A stretch of DNA of 64,000 nucleotides from Limnohabitans sp. 15K (GTDB taxonomy: Bacteria; Pseudomonadota; Gammaproteobacteria; Burkholderiales; Burkholderiaceae_C): positions 1,153,934 to 1,217,933 of the forward strand of contig NZ_NESM01000001.1 in assembly GCF_002778285.1 (NCBI RefSeq), in the 5' to 3' direction. This document shows positions 35,622 through 45,565 of this stretch, piece by piece. Each line of letters starts with the position of its first letter. The stretch's first letter is position 1. The translations under genes were made by a program, and so were the position numbers. The notes under the pieces were generated by a model, which saw only the letters and a program-made list of their open reading frames with translations, was not told the origin of the DNA and searched no databases.

Positions 35622-36422
35622 TTAAACAGCAGCCCAATACAGTTTCAAGGGATTGGCCACCATGACTTGCTCCAGAGATTCAGAGCCAATCCACTCTCTC
35701 GCCTGAGCGGTCAAATTTTCAAAATCTGAAAACTGCTCATAGTTTGTGCAGGGCCAGTCGCTACCCCAGAGAACTGCGCTATCGCCAAGTTCACTCAATA
35801 ACAGTGACGCCAACGTGTTTGAATTCACGCCACCCAATCGATAGGCACCACTGAACTTCACATAAACCGGTGACACTTTGTTTCGCTGACTGAGCGCCAG
35901 CAAAGTCGGGTCGGTCGCGCAAGCCTCTAGTGGCTTGGCCATGTGGTCTACCACCACGGGCGTAGCAGAAGGCAACTGCGTCAGCACATGCGGCAGCTGC
36001 CCCTGATCGGTGTGGACTTCGAGATGCCAATTCAATTCATGAATGGCCTGCCAAATGTTTTCAGCCTGAGTCCATTCTGGAATTTCATGCGATACCCCTG
36101 ACAGATTTAAACGTATGCCTCTGACGCCCGCTTGATGCAGGCTTCTTAAATCGTCGAGACTTGCTGCAGGGCTCACAACCGCAATCCCTCGCAACATGTC
36201 GGGATAGGCCTCCAGCGCAGCGACCATCCAACTGTTGTCAGTGCCCAGAAAACTCGGTTGCACCCAAACACCACGAGCCACCCCAACACCTTGCGCTTGC
36301 GCAATCCAGTCGGCCAAGCGTGCGCTGTACTGAGGTGCATACCGTGCGCCCTCGATCGCTACCCCTGCGTTGAAGACATGGAAATGGGTGTCAATCCATT
36401 TTTTTGACATCGTTTGACTCAT
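35622..36422 (-). CDS. TIM-barrel amidohydrolase (lactonase-like, amidohydrolase 2 family)
   Basis: A 266-residue metal-dependent hydrolase resembling 2-pyrone-4,6-dicarboxylate lactonase and L-fuconolactonase-type enzymes. The HxH motif is in WIDTHFHVFNAG. Other active-site segments are GIRLNLSGVS, LEVHTDQGQL, VVVDHMAKP and the metal-ligand Asp in LWGSDWPCTNY. It may open a sugar-acid or pyrone lactone. It is divergent from a GntR/UTRA gene 39 bases away with a dyad between them, which suggests that regulator controls it. Base composition is visibly less GC-rich than the operon beside it. Confidence 0.78.
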   Translation of the reverse strand: MSQTMSKKWIDTHFHVFNAGVAIEGARYAPQYSARLADWIAQAQGVGVARGVWVQPSFLGTDNSWMVAALEAYPDMLRGIAVVSPAASLDDLRSLHQAGVRGIRLNLSGVSHEIPEWTQAENIWQAIHELNWHLEVHTDQGQLPHVLTQLPSATPVVVDHMAKPLEACATDPTLLALSQRNKVSPVYVKFSGAYRLGGVNSNTLASLLLSELGDSAVLWGSDWPCTNYEQFSDFENLTAQAREWIGSESLEQVMVANPLKLYWAAV

Positions 36423-36429
36423 GGACTAT

Positions 36430-36455
36430 ATTCTAGTCCTCTAGATGTCTAGAAT
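36430..36455. promoter_or_regulatory. Operator-like dyads in the GntR/amidohydrolase divergent promoter
   Basis: ATTCTAG (36430-36436) and CTAGAAT (36449-36455) form a perfect 7-base inverted repeat. Inside it, TCTAGA occurs twice (36440-36445 and 36448-36453). Placed 6-32 bases before the regulator's ATG, it could be its binding site and cover both divergent promoters. Confidence 0.6.
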
Positions 36456-36461
36456 CAAATC

Positions 36462-37202
36462 ATGTCCACTCTTCTCAACCGCCCACTACCAGGCCAAAGC
36501 CGTTACGGCTCACTGGCACTGGCTTTGCGCCATCGGATATTGCAAGGTGAATGGGTCCCGGGCGAAGTAATTCCCGCAGAGTCAGTGTTGGCACACAGCT
36601 ACGGCGTGGCACTGGGGACAATACGGCAAGCCCTGTCTTTGTTGGTCGAAGATGGGGTTCTGCAACGCCGGCATGGCAAAGGCACTTTTGTCACCAAAGG
36701 TGTCGGTGGCGCATCCATGATGCGATTTTTTAGATTTCGCGGCGCAGATGGTAGCGCCAGCACCACGCCACACTCGCATATTCTGTCAAATCGTTTGCGC
36801 ACTGCCACCGTGCAAGAGGCGCAAGCTTTTGGCCTGTCACAGGGTGCTCAAGTCCTTCACATCGAACGCCTTCGCAGCTTGGCGTCTGAACCCTGTTTGC
36901 TTGAAACCATCGTTTTACCCTTGCCACTTTTTAGTTCTTTGGCCGAATCCGATACTGATGCGTGGGACGACTTGCTCTATCCCATGTACCAGGAGCGTTG
37001 TGGCGTTGTCATCCAGAAAGCACAAGACAGCCTGAGCTTTGCAAAGCTCAGTGCCAGCCAAGCCAAACGTCTGAGACTTGCCGCTTCCCACCCCTGCGTT
37101 CTGGTTGAACGACAGGCTTATGACATGGCTGGCAGTTGCGTCGAAATTCGCACTACTCGGGGCGACGCCTTTTCTTTCAAATACACCGCTCAGGTGCAAT
37201 AA
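36462..37202 (+). CDS. GntR-family regulator, HutC/UTRA subfamily
   Basis: A 246-residue regulator. The winged HTH includes PGEVIPAESVLAHSYGVALGTIRQALSLL followed by the wing DGVLQRRHGKGTFVT. The UTRA ligand domain runs from about residue 85 to the end (FRFRGADGS, VLHIERLRSL, CLLETIVLPLPLF, CVLVERQAYDM). It is 20 bases before the Bug receptor gene, so it probably controls both that gene and the divergent amidohydrolase in response to the same compound. Codon use is less GC-biased than in the neighbouring sugar-acid genes. Confidence 0.88.
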   Translation: MSTLLNRPLPGQSRYGSLALALRHRILQGEWVPGEVIPAESVLAHSYGVALGTIRQALSLLVEDGVLQRRHGKGTFVTKGVGGASMMRFFRFRGADGSASTTPHSHILSNRLRTATVQEAQAFGLSQGAQVLHIERLRSLASEPCLLETIVLPLPLFSSLAESDTDAWDDLLYPMYQERCGVVIQKAQDSLSFAKLSASQAKRLRLAASHPCVLVERQAYDMAGSCVEIRTTRGDAFSFKYTAQVQ

Positions 37203-37222
37203 CAACTCTCAGGAGATATTTC

Positions 37223-38209
37223 ATGATTGGCCCTTTTTATCAAAAAACATTCAACTGCATCGCGCTGACCACATTGATTCTTGGCGGAACAGCACCTGCC
37301 GTAGCGCAAACCGGCTATCCCACCAAACCGATCACGTTGGTCGTCACTTACCCGCCGGGTGGTGGTGCAGACGCCATGGCCAGGCTGATTGTCCCCAAAA
37401 TGGGCGAAGCACTGGGGCAAAGTATCGTTGTCGACAACAAGCCTGGCGCTGGGGGCCAAATTGGCGCCGCAGCAGTCGCCAAAGCGGCCCCAGATGGCTA
37501 CACCTTGATGCTGGATGCCTCCTCGTTTTCAGTTAACCCTTCCCTTTACCCCAAGCTGCCGTATGACAGTTTGAAGGCCTTCCAACCCGTGGGTGTGGTG
37601 GCGTTGTTTCCCAATGTGGTTTTGGTCAATGCCAACTTCCCGGCCAAGAACATTGCCGAGCTGACTGCCGCTGCCCGTAAAAGCAAGGATGCAGTGTCTT
37701 ACGCCTCTTCTGGAAATGGCTCGGCCCAGCACTTGGCAGGTGCACTCTTTGAATCGGCTGCAAAAGTAGACATGATCCACGTCCCTTACAAGGGTGGCGG
37801 TCCCGCTCTGAACGATGTGATCGGCGGACAAGTACCCCTTTTCTTTGGCAACCTGGCCTCAACGTTGCAACATGTTCAGTCTGGCAAACTCAGGGCGCTG
37901 GCTGTGACCTCAGGCAAACGATCTGCCATCTTGCCCGACGTGCCCACATTGAGTGAAACAGGCCTTGCAGGCACTGAAATATACGAATGGAACGCTGTAT
38001 TTGCGCCGGCCAACACACCTGAAGCCGTAGTGAAAAAATTGGCGGCTGCATTTCAGCAAGCTTTGGACTCACCCGAAGTCAAAACCCGTGTGGCGCAACT
38101 GGGCGGAGAGCTCCAAAAAAGTTCACCCGACCAAGCCCGGAAATTCATCGAACAGCAAATCAATTTGTGGGGGCGCGTGATCAAAGAGCGCCAAATCACC
38201 ACCGAGTGA
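37223..38209 (+). CDS. Tripartite tricarboxylate transporter receptor (Bug family)
   Basis: A 328-residue periplasmic receptor of the TctC/Bug family. A signal peptide covers residues 1-29 (cleavage near AVAQ). The mature part holds YPTKPITLVVTYPPGGGADAMAR, VDNKPGAGGQIGAAAVAKAAPDGYTL, ISYASSGNGSAQHLA-like SYASSGNGSAQHLA and HVPYKGGGPALNDVIGGQV, all typical. No TctA/TctB membrane genes lie nearby, as is usual for the many orphan Bug proteins of Burkholderiales. The ATG follows AGGAGA. The ligand is probably a small carboxylate related to the adjacent amidohydrolase (inference). Confidence 0.93.
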   Translation: MIGPFYQKTFNCIALTTLILGGTAPAVAQTGYPTKPITLVVTYPPGGGADAMARLIVPKMGEALGQSIVVDNKPGAGGQIGAAAVAKAAPDGYTLMLDASSFSVNPSLYPKLPYDSLKAFQPVGVVALFPNVVLVNANFPAKNIAELTAAARKSKDAVSYASSGNGSAQHLAGALFESAAKVDMIHVPYKGGGPALNDVIGGQVPLFFGNLASTLQHVQSGKLRALAVTSGKRSAILPDVPTLSETGLAGTEIYEWNAVFAPANTPEAVVKKLAAAFQQALDSPEVKTRVAQLGGELQKSSPDQARKFIEQQINLWGRVIKERQITTE

Positions 38210-38282
38210 TTTCAGCAATTACTCCCATCGGATTTTCATGGGTACGATGAAGATCCTTTGGCACTCTCCTCAGCAAGATGCC

Positions 38283-38912
38283 TTAAAGCATCCGCGCCAG
38301 CGCCGCCTGCAAATGCTCCGAAGGCAAACGCTTGAAACCCGAGCGGGCAAAACGCTGTAAGCGCCCTTGCATGAAGGCCACCAACAGCGAGGCCTGCACC
38401 TGGGTGTCCACGGTGGGCGTGGCAGATGCGGCGTTCGCATCACGCAGGGATTGGCGCAGCTGCGCTTCAATCTTGTCAAACAACAAGTTGATGCGCTCTT
38501 GCAAGCGTTCGTGCTCCAGCACCAAGGCATCGCCAATCATCACGCGGCTCATGCCTGGGTTTTTCTCGGCAAACTGCAGCAGCAAGGCCACGATGCGGCT
38601 GGCCTGCACGGGGCCAGCGGGCTCACGGTCCGTCACCTGACGGATCAGGCTAATCACCGATTGGTCGACAAAGTCGATCAGGCCTTCGAACATCTGCGCC
38701 TTGCTGGCAAAGTGCCGGTACAAGGCTGCTTCGCTCACGCCGATCTTGGCGGCCAAACTGGCCGTGGTGACACGCTCTGCACCGGGCTGCTCCAGCATGG
38801 CGGCCAAGGTTTGCAAAATCTGCAAGCGCCGCTCGCCCGGACGTGGGCGCTTGCGTGCAGGCGCGGCATCTTCGTCTGAAAACCGCTCGCTTTGTGGTTC
38901 TTGGTCGGCCAT
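38283..38912 (-). CDS. slmA: Nucleoid occlusion factor SlmA
   Basis: A 209-residue TetR-fold protein of the SlmA/Ttk family, which binds chromosomal sites and blocks FtsZ assembly over the nucleoid. The HTH is near residues 45-75 (AERVTTASLAAKIGVSEAALYRHFASKAQMFEGLI), and the body holds FAEKNPGMSRVMIGDALVLEHERLQERI, a strong SlmA signature. The last residues LPSEHLQAALARML also fit. Its place directly downstream of argB is a conserved arrangement in Burkholderiales. Confidence 0.92.
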   Translation of the reverse strand: MADQEPQSERFSDEDAAPARKRPRPGERRLQILQTLAAMLEQPGAERVTTASLAAKIGVSEAALYRHFASKAQMFEGLIDFVDQSVISLIRQVTDREPAGPVQASRIVALLLQFAEKNPGMSRVMIGDALVLEHERLQERINLLFDKIEAQLRQSLRDANAASATPTVDTQVQASLLVAFMQGRLQRFARSGFKRLPSEHLQAALARML

Positions 38913-38958
38913 GTCTCCCCCCTCTTTTTAATGCTGGTGCGCAGTCCTGCGTTCGCCT

Positions 38959-39858
38959 TCAGCGGCTGCGGATCATGGTGCCAAAGGCCTGCTCGGACAG
39001 CACCTCGAGCAACATGGCGTGCGGCACGCGGCCATCAATGATGTGCACCGCGTTGACGCCGCTCTTGGCCGCATCCAGCGCACCCGCGATTTTGGGGATC
39101 ATGCCGCCGCTGATCGTGCCGTCGGCACACAACTCGTCAATGCGGCTGGGCGTCAACTCGGTCAACAGTTGGCCTTCTTTGTCCAGCACGCCACGGATGT
39201 TGGTGAGCATGAGCAATTTTTCGGCTTGCAGCACGGTGGCCAGTTTGGCGGCCACCACGTCGGCGTTGATGTTGTAGCTTTCGTTGTTGACACCAAAACC
39301 AATGGGGCTGACCACGGGAATGAAGGCGTCGTCTTGCAAACAAGTCAGGATCGATGGATCGATGCTTTCGATCTCACCCACTTGGCCGACATCGTATTCT
39401 TTGTTCGGATCCTGGCTGTCCACCAAGCGCAGCTTTTTGGCGCGGATCAGGCCGCCATCACGCCCCGTCAGGCCCACGGCTTTGCCGCCTGCGCGGTTGA
39501 TCATGCCCACGATGTCTTGCTGGACTTCGCCGCCCAACACCCACTCGACCACTTCCATGGTCTCGGCATCGGTCACGCGCATGCCCTGAATGAATTCGCC
39601 GGTTTTGCCCAAACGCTTCAGGGCCGTTTCGATCTGCGGGCCGCCACCGTGCACCACCACCGGGTTCATGCCCACCAGCTTGAGCAGCACCACATCTTCG
39701 GCAAAGGCTTGCTGCAAGGCGGGGTCGGTCATGGCGTTGCCGCCGTACTTGATGACCAGCGTCTTGCCATGGTACTTGCGGATGTAGGGCATGGCCTGCG
39801 CCAAAATTTGGGCTTGGTCATGCGGTGCAACGGTAGGGGCAGCAGTGTTGTCGGTCAT
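38959..39858 (-). CDS. argB: Acetylglutamate kinase
   Basis: This 299-residue amino-acid kinase phosphorylates N-acetylglutamate in arginine synthesis. The nucleotide and substrate motifs are [36 protein letters not shown] and [22 protein letters not shown], with the C-terminal [27 protein letters not shown]. The ATG at 39858 is preferred over a start four codons upstream. It is 46 bases before slmA and 66 bases after rfbD. It has the N-terminal helix (about residues 10-35) of arginine-regulated hexameric forms, but inhibition by arginine is not demonstrable from sequence. Confidence 0.96.
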   Translation of the reverse strand: MTDNTAAPTVAPHDQAQILAQAMPYIRKYHGKTLVIKYGGNAMTDPALQQAFAEDVVLLKLVGMNPVVVHGGGPQIETALKRLGKTGEFIQGMRVTDAETMEVVEWVLGGEVQQDIVGMINRAGGKAVGLTGRDGGLIRAKKLRLVDSQDPNKEYDVGQVGEIESIDPSILTCLQDDAFIPVVSPIGFGVNNESYNINADVVAAKLATVLQAEKLLMLTNIRGVLDKEGQLLTELTPSRIDELCADGTISGGMIPKIAGALDAAKSGVNAVHIIDGRVPHAMLLEVLSEQAFGTMIRSR

Positions 39859-39924
39859 GGTGCGTGGCAAAGGTTGAGAAGTTTCAAAAGTCGGAGGGAT
39901 TGTGCAGCACAGGCCTGCGGCAGC

Positions 39925-40817
39925 TCAGAGAATCTCGCTCAGCATGCGGTTGACGCCTTGCTGCCAAGGGGGCAGCACCAGCCCAAAAGCGTGTTGCAGC
40001 TTGAGGGTGCTCAAGCGTGAGTTCAAGGGCCGCTGTGCGGGTGTTGGGAAAGCACTGGTGGGCACGGGGGCGATGTCGCTCACCTTCAAGGCCTGCGCGG
40101 GCTGCAGGGCACGCGCCTGTGCAATCACATGGCTGGCATATCCGTGCCAACTGGTTTCACCCGAAGCCACCAAATGGTAGATGCCTGACAAAGCCGGAGC
40201 CGAGTTGGCCATGGCTTGGCGGATGGCGTGGGCCGTGACATCGGCGATCAGGTCTGCACCGGTGGGTGCGCCATGTTGGTCATCGATCACGGTGAGGCGT
40301 TCGCGTTCACCCGCCAGGCGCAGCATTGTCTTGGCAAAGTTGCCGCCCCGCGCCGCATACACCCAGCTCGTGCGAAAAATCAGGTGGTGGCAGCCGCTGG
40401 CGGCAATGGCTTGTTCGCCTTCAAGTTTGGTCTGCCCGTACACACTCAGCGGCCCGGTGGCGTCGCCCTCTTGCCAAGGCAACACGCCCTGGCCGTTGAA
40501 GACATAGTCGGTCGAGTAATGCACCAACCAAGCACCGATTTCGGCAGCAGCCTGCGCCAGCGCAGCGGGCGCGGTGGTGTTCAGGCAGCGGGCCAAGTCG
40601 GGCTCGGACTCGGCTTTGTCCACGGCCGTGTGCGCGGCGGCGTTGACGATGACATCGGGTCGGTAATCCCGCACGGTTTGCGCCAGGCGCTCGGGCTGGC
40701 TCAGGTCTCCGCAATGCAGGGTGCTGTGCCGGTCCAGCGCGAGCAACTCGCCCAAAGGGGACAGGCTGCGCTGCAGTTCCCAGCCCACTTGGCCATTTTT
40801 TCCCAGCAGCAGAATCT

Positions 40818-40821
<4 letters not shown>
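39925..40821 (-). CDS. rfbD: dTDP-4-dehydrorhamnose reductase
   Basis: A 298-residue extended SDR that makes dTDP-L-rhamnose. It has [20 protein letters not shown] at the start, [14 protein letters not shown], the catalytic Tyr in [11 protein letters not shown] and the second [12 protein letters not shown] motif with Y-x3-K, then [15 protein letters not shown]. Its ATG overlaps the rfbB stop by four bases, so the two are translationally coupled. The usual partners rfbA and rfbC do not follow; argB is next. The rest of the pathway must lie elsewhere. Confidence 0.94.
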
Positions 40822-41888
<1,067 letters not shown>

Positions 41889-41997
41889 AAGAAGGGTTTG
41901 AAATGGGGGCTGCGGGTCGCAGCACCACTGTTGAAGGATTTTAGAAGCATTGCACGCGCTTGCAGGTTAAAGTGGCATCTTGTTCAGGAAGTTCAAC

Positions 41998-42537
41998 ATG
42001 GCCACCAAAGACAACTCGAAACGCAGCAAAGCGGGCTCACAGTCCCATTCGGACCAGCCCACACCCCCAGCACAGCATGTGTGGTTGGCTGGATTGGGGG
42101 CCATGGCCAAAGCCCAAGAGCAAGGCAGCAAAGCCATTGAGGCCTTGGTGAACGACGGTTTGGCGTTTCAGCGCAAAAGCCAAGCCGAAGCGCAGCAACG
42201 CCTGCACGAAGCGACAGAACGCCTGAGCCACATGGCCACCGGATTTGGCGAGCAGGCCACAGGCCGCGTGGACAAGCTGGAGCATTTGTTTGAAGACCGT
42301 GTGGCCAAGGCTTTGCATCGCCTGGGCATGCCCACGCTGCTGGACATTCAGATGCTGACCGAACGTGTGGCACAACTGGAGTCGCAACTGGCGGCCGCCT
42401 TGAAAGCGCCATCGGCACGGGACGCCAAAGCCCCTGCGAAAACCGTGTCGAAATCTGTGGTTAAAACGGTGGCTAAAACAGCGACCCCATCTGCAGGCAA
42501 AACACCCGCCAAGAAAACCCGGTCAAAGCCAGCCTGA
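41998..42537 (+). CDS. Phasin-family polyhydroxyalkanoate granule protein (PhaF/PhaI-like)
   Basis: A 179-residue protein. The phasin-type segment VWLAGLGAMAKAQEQGSKAIEALVNDGLAFQ is followed by a long amphipathic helix and a leucine-zipper-like part (DIQMLTERVAQLESQLAAAL). The C-terminal 45 residues are rich in Lys, Ala, Pro and Ser/Thr, like the DNA-binding histone-like tail of PhaF. It likely coats PHA granules and may tether them to the nucleoid. The ATG at 41998 has AGGAAG upstream. The next gene, 22 bases on, encodes a PhaD-like regulator. Confidence 0.85.
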   Translation: MATKDNSKRSKAGSQSHSDQPTPPAQHVWLAGLGAMAKAQEQGSKAIEALVNDGLAFQRKSQAEAQQRLHEATERLSHMATGFGEQATGRVDKLEHLFEDRVAKALHRLGMPTLLDIQMLTERVAQLESQLAAALKAPSARDAKAPAKTVSKSVVKTVAKTATPSAGKTPAKKTRSKPA

Positions 42538-42559
42538 ACGACTGACACGGCGCACCGAC

Positions 42560-43228
42560 ATGGCCAAAAAAGCCCCCCGCCGCACCGCCGAGCGCATTGC
42601 CGAGGTCACGCTGGCCTTGTTCAACCGATTTGGCGAGCCCAATGTCTCAACGACCTTGATCTCGGCCGAACTGAACATCAGCCCGGGCAATCTTTATTAC
42701 CACTTCGCGTCCAAAGACGCCTTGGTCAACCGGTTGTTTGACCAATACGAAGTGGCCATGCTGGCCCTACTGGATGCCGCACCCGATGTGCACGACATCG
42801 AGGACGCTTGGTTCTTTTTGCATTCGCTGTTTGAGCAGGTGTGGAACCACCGGTTTTTGTACCGCGACCTGAACAACCTGCTCTCTGGCAACCGCCATTT
42901 GGAGACGCATTTCCATGCCGTCTTGGAGCGTCAAACGCGGGCCTTCAGGCAACTGCTTGAATCCTTGGCTTCAGAGGGTTTGATGGCGATCGACCCGGAC
43001 AGCATCGAAACGTTGTCGGCCAGCATGTCGGTGATGGTGACGTATTGGCTCAGCTATGAATATGTGCGCAACCCACGGCAAGCGCTCGAACCGGCCAGCG
43101 CGGGGCTGGCCCTGACACGCGGTGCGCAGCATGTGCTGGCCCTGTTAACGCCCTACATGGCCAACCAGGACTTGCAGGCACATTTGCAAGCCTTGAGTTC
43201 GGCCTACAACGCCAACGAGCCGCGTTAA
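42560..43228 (+). CDS. TetR-family regulator, PhaD-like
   Basis: A 222-residue TetR regulator. The N-terminal HTH region LALFNRFGEPNVSTTLISAELNISPGNLYYHFASKDALVNRLF closely follows the pattern of Pseudomonas PhaD, the activator of the phaI-phaF phasin genes. The middle includes WFFLHSLFEQVWNHRFLYRDLNNLL, also PhaD-like. It is just downstream of the phasin-like gene, supporting a role in PHA granule gene control. A rho-independent terminator for the opposing coaX gene lies right after it. Confidence 0.8.
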   Translation: MAKKAPRRTAERIAEVTLALFNRFGEPNVSTTLISAELNISPGNLYYHFASKDALVNRLFDQYEVAMLALLDAAPDVHDIEDAWFFLHSLFEQVWNHRFLYRDLNNLLSGNRHLETHFHAVLERQTRAFRQLLESLASEGLMAIDPDSIETLSASMSVMVTYWLSYEYVRNPRQALEPASAGLALTRGAQHVLALLTPYMANQDLQAHLQALSSAYNANEPR

Positions 43229-43235
43229 AACCGCC

Positions 43236-43258
43236 GAAAAAAGCCTGCGCTTGAGGCT
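43236..43258 (-). terminator. Rho-independent terminator of coaX
   Basis: On the minus strand AGCCT pairs with AGGCT around a 7-base loop (43242-43258), followed immediately by six Ts (43236-43241). It sits in the 34-base gap between the convergent PhaD-like gene and coaX, right after the coaX stop. Confidence 0.65.
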
Positions 43259-43262
43259 GAGG

Positions 43263-44036
43263 TCAGGGCGCTTCGCTGAAACGCAGCGCTGCCAACGCCA
43301 GCAAACCGTCAAAAATCAGGTTGTCCACCAGCTCAAATTGAAGCGACATGCTGGGCGCCATTTTCCAACCTGCGCCACCGGTCATGATGCACGCGGGCTC
43401 TTGCCCGGTGTGCTCGCGCAGGTGTTGCACCATGCGTTCGCAAGCCCCGGCAATGGCATAGGTGCCGCCACTGGTGAGGGCATCGCTGGTGTTGGTGGGG
43501 AATGGGGTCACCTCACCTGTGGGCACATGCAAACCTGCCGTACCGGATTCAAGCGCTCTGAGCATGATGCCGTGGCCGGGCAAAATCAGCCCCCCTAAGA
43601 ACCGCCCTTCGGCATCGATCGCCTCGACGGTCACGGCCGTTCCCACCATGACGACCACCAGTGGTCGCGATGGGCCTGCGGCCAATATGCGGTGACGTGC
43701 GCCGATCATGGCCACCCAACGGTCAGAGCCCAAGCGCGAAGGGTGGTCGTAGCCATTGGTCAGCCCAGCCTCTTGCGCGCTGGGCACCACCCAATGCGGG
43801 GTGACATCCCAGATGTCCATTTGCTCTTGCACACGGCGCTTGATGGCATCGCCTGCCACCACACACCCCAGCATGTGCTGGGGTTTAGGCAGCTCGGCCC
43901 ATGCGCCATCGGACAAGCGGTCGATGTTTTCCAAGAATTCGGCGCCTTGCGCCAGTAACTGCCCATGGGGGCTGGGTTGGTCGTACAGCGCCCATTTGAG
44001 GCGCGTATTGCCCACATCGATGGCTAAAAATGTCAT
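43263..44036 (-). CDS. coaX: Type III pantothenate kinase
   Basis: A 257-residue ASKHA-fold kinase for the first step of coenzyme A synthesis. The phosphate motif is [18 protein letters not shown]. Pantothenate and monovalent-cation motifs are [18 protein letters not shown] and [17 protein letters not shown], followed by [22 protein letters not shown]. It is not linked here to birA, its frequent partner in this order. The 64 bases before its start toward the amidase gene show nothing recognisable. Confidence 0.93.
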   Translation of the reverse strand: MTFLAIDVGNTRLKWALYDQPSPHGQLLAQGAEFLENIDRLSDGAWAELPKPQHMLGCVVAGDAIKRRVQEQMDIWDVTPHWVVPSAQEAGLTNGYDHPSRLGSDRWVAMIGARHRILAAGPSRPLVVVMVGTAVTVEAIDAEGRFLGGLILPGHGIMLRALESGTAGLHVPTGEVTPFPTNTSDALTSGGTYAIAGACERMVQHLREHTGQEPACIMTGGAGWKMAPSMSLQFELVDNLIFDGLLALAALRFSEAP

Positions 44037-44100
44037 GCGGCGATGATAATGAGTTTCTACTCCGACGGACGCCCTCTGACGTACTTCCGACCGAACAAAT

Positions 44101-45519
44101 TCAAATGCGCGGCCGAATCACGGGCATCACCGATTCATAGGCCCTGGCGGCACGCAACACCAGCGCATCCCCAAACATCGGACCCACGATCTGCAAGCCC
44201 ATGGGAAGACCGCTCTGGGTCAAGCCACAAGGCACGGTGATGGCGGGTTGTTGGGTCAGGTTGAAGGGGTAGCTGAATGGCGTCCAACCCAACATGGACA
44301 CCGGGTCCATGGGCACGGTACCCGCTGCACGCGCCTCAAAGGCCGGAATAGACACCGCAGGCGTGACCAGCAGGTCAAAGCGCTGCATGAACTGGCGCAT
44401 GTGTGAACCCAAAACGCCTCGGCGCTGGTTCATCTGTTGTATCTGCAAGGCGCTCAATTGCGCACCCAGCTCCGCCTCGGCTTTGAAGTCGGGGTCGGCC
44501 ACGGCCTGCTGCTCTGCGTTCAAGCCCTTCCACACGGTGTAAGCACCCAAGAACCAAAGGCCTGTGGTGATGTCGAGCGGGTCTTCGAAGCCGGGGTCAA
44601 GCTGCTCCACATGCGCGCCCAGGGCTTGGAGTTGTTGCACGGCTGCATAGACTGCGGCCGAAATTTCGGGGTGCACGTTTTGCGCATAGCCCAAGGTGGG
44701 CGAATAAGCGATCCGCAGACCACGGATGCCGTCTTCCAGACCCACGGTGTAGTCGCTCGCATCTGGGGGCAGCGATGTCCAGTCGCGGGCATCGGGTTGC
44801 TTGAGCACGTTGGTCATCAAAGCGGCATCCCGCACGCTCATGGTGTGCGGGCCCAAGTGCGCCACCGAGCCAAAGGGTGACAAGGGGTAGGCGGGCACCC
44901 GGCCAAAGCTGGGTTTCAGGCCCACGTTGCCGCAAAAGGCCGCCGGAATGCGCACGCTGCCCGCGCCATCGGTGCCCACGCCAATGGGCCCAAGACCTGC
45001 CGCAACAGCTGCGGCCGTGCCGCCCGATGAACCGCCAGGCGTGTGGTTCAAATTCCAGGGGTTGCGCGTGATGCCGGTGGCGGGCGAATTGGTCTCACCC
45101 TTGCACCCAAACTCAGGGGTAGTGGTTTTGCCCAGCAAGACCGCTCCAGCTTCGCGCAAGCGGGCGGTGGCCGGGGCGTCAACATCCCAAGCTTGGTTCG
45201 GGTCAATCGTGCGGCTACCGCGCAAGGTGGGCCAGCCTTGGGTCAGGATCAAATCTTTGATGGACGTGGGCACGCCGTCCAAAGCACCCACGGGCGCGCC
45301 TTGCTGGCGGTGCGCCTGCCAACGGGCTTCGCTGGCACGGGCGCTGTCCAAAGCGGCCTTTTCGTCCACCAGACAGAAGGCATTGATTTGCGGGTTGACG
45401 CGCTCGATGCGCTTCAAAACCGCCTGGGTGACTTCAACCGGCGAAGTCTGGCCGCTGCGGTAAAGCGCCAACAGTTCGTGGGCGGGGACTTGGGTCAGGT
45501 CTTGCGGTGTCGCGCTCAT
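44101..45519 (-). CDS. Amidase signature family hydrolase
   Basis: A 472-residue amidase with an intact Ser-cisSer-Lys triad: K88 (TSIKDLI), cis-Ser S164 (PGGSSGG) and nucleophile S188 ([12 protein letters not shown]). The ribosome site AGGAG and the ATG at 45519 agree. It follows the M81 peptidase gene by 46 bases on the same strand and so belongs to the Dpp-type importer operon. It probably hydrolyses an amide produced from, or related to, the imported compound. The substrate is unknown, and GatA is excluded by the absence of gatB/gatC. Confidence 0.88.
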   Translation of the reverse strand: MSATPQDLTQVPAHELLALYRSGQTSPVEVTQAVLKRIERVNPQINAFCLVDEKAALDSARASEARWQAHRQQGAPVGALDGVPTSIKDLILTQGWPTLRGSRTIDPNQAWDVDAPATARLREAGAVLLGKTTTPEFGCKGETNSPATGITRNPWNLNHTPGGSSGGTAAAVAAGLGPIGVGTDGAGSVRIPAAFCGNVGLKPSFGRVPAYPLSPFGSVAHLGPHTMSVRDAALMTNVLKQPDARDWTSLPPDASDYTVGLEDGIRGLRIAYSPTLGYAQNVHPEISAAVYAAVQQLQALGAHVEQLDPGFEDPLDITTGLWFLGAYTVWKGLNAEQQAVADPDFKAEAELGAQLSALQIQQMNQRRGVLGSHMRQFMQRFDLLVTPAVSIPAFEARAAGTVPMDPVSMLGWTPFSYPFNLTQQPAITVPCGLTQSGLPMGLQIVGPMFGDALVLRAARAYESVMPVIRPRI

Positions 45520-45565
45520 GAGGTGCTCCTCTAAAGAATTACAAATGCCCGAGCAGGCCTGGACG

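Noticed and set aside
44101..45519. GatA (glutamyl-tRNA amidotransferase subunit A)
   Set aside because: The protein has the amidase triad but lies within a peptide importer operon with no gatB or gatC and carries no GatA-specific context.
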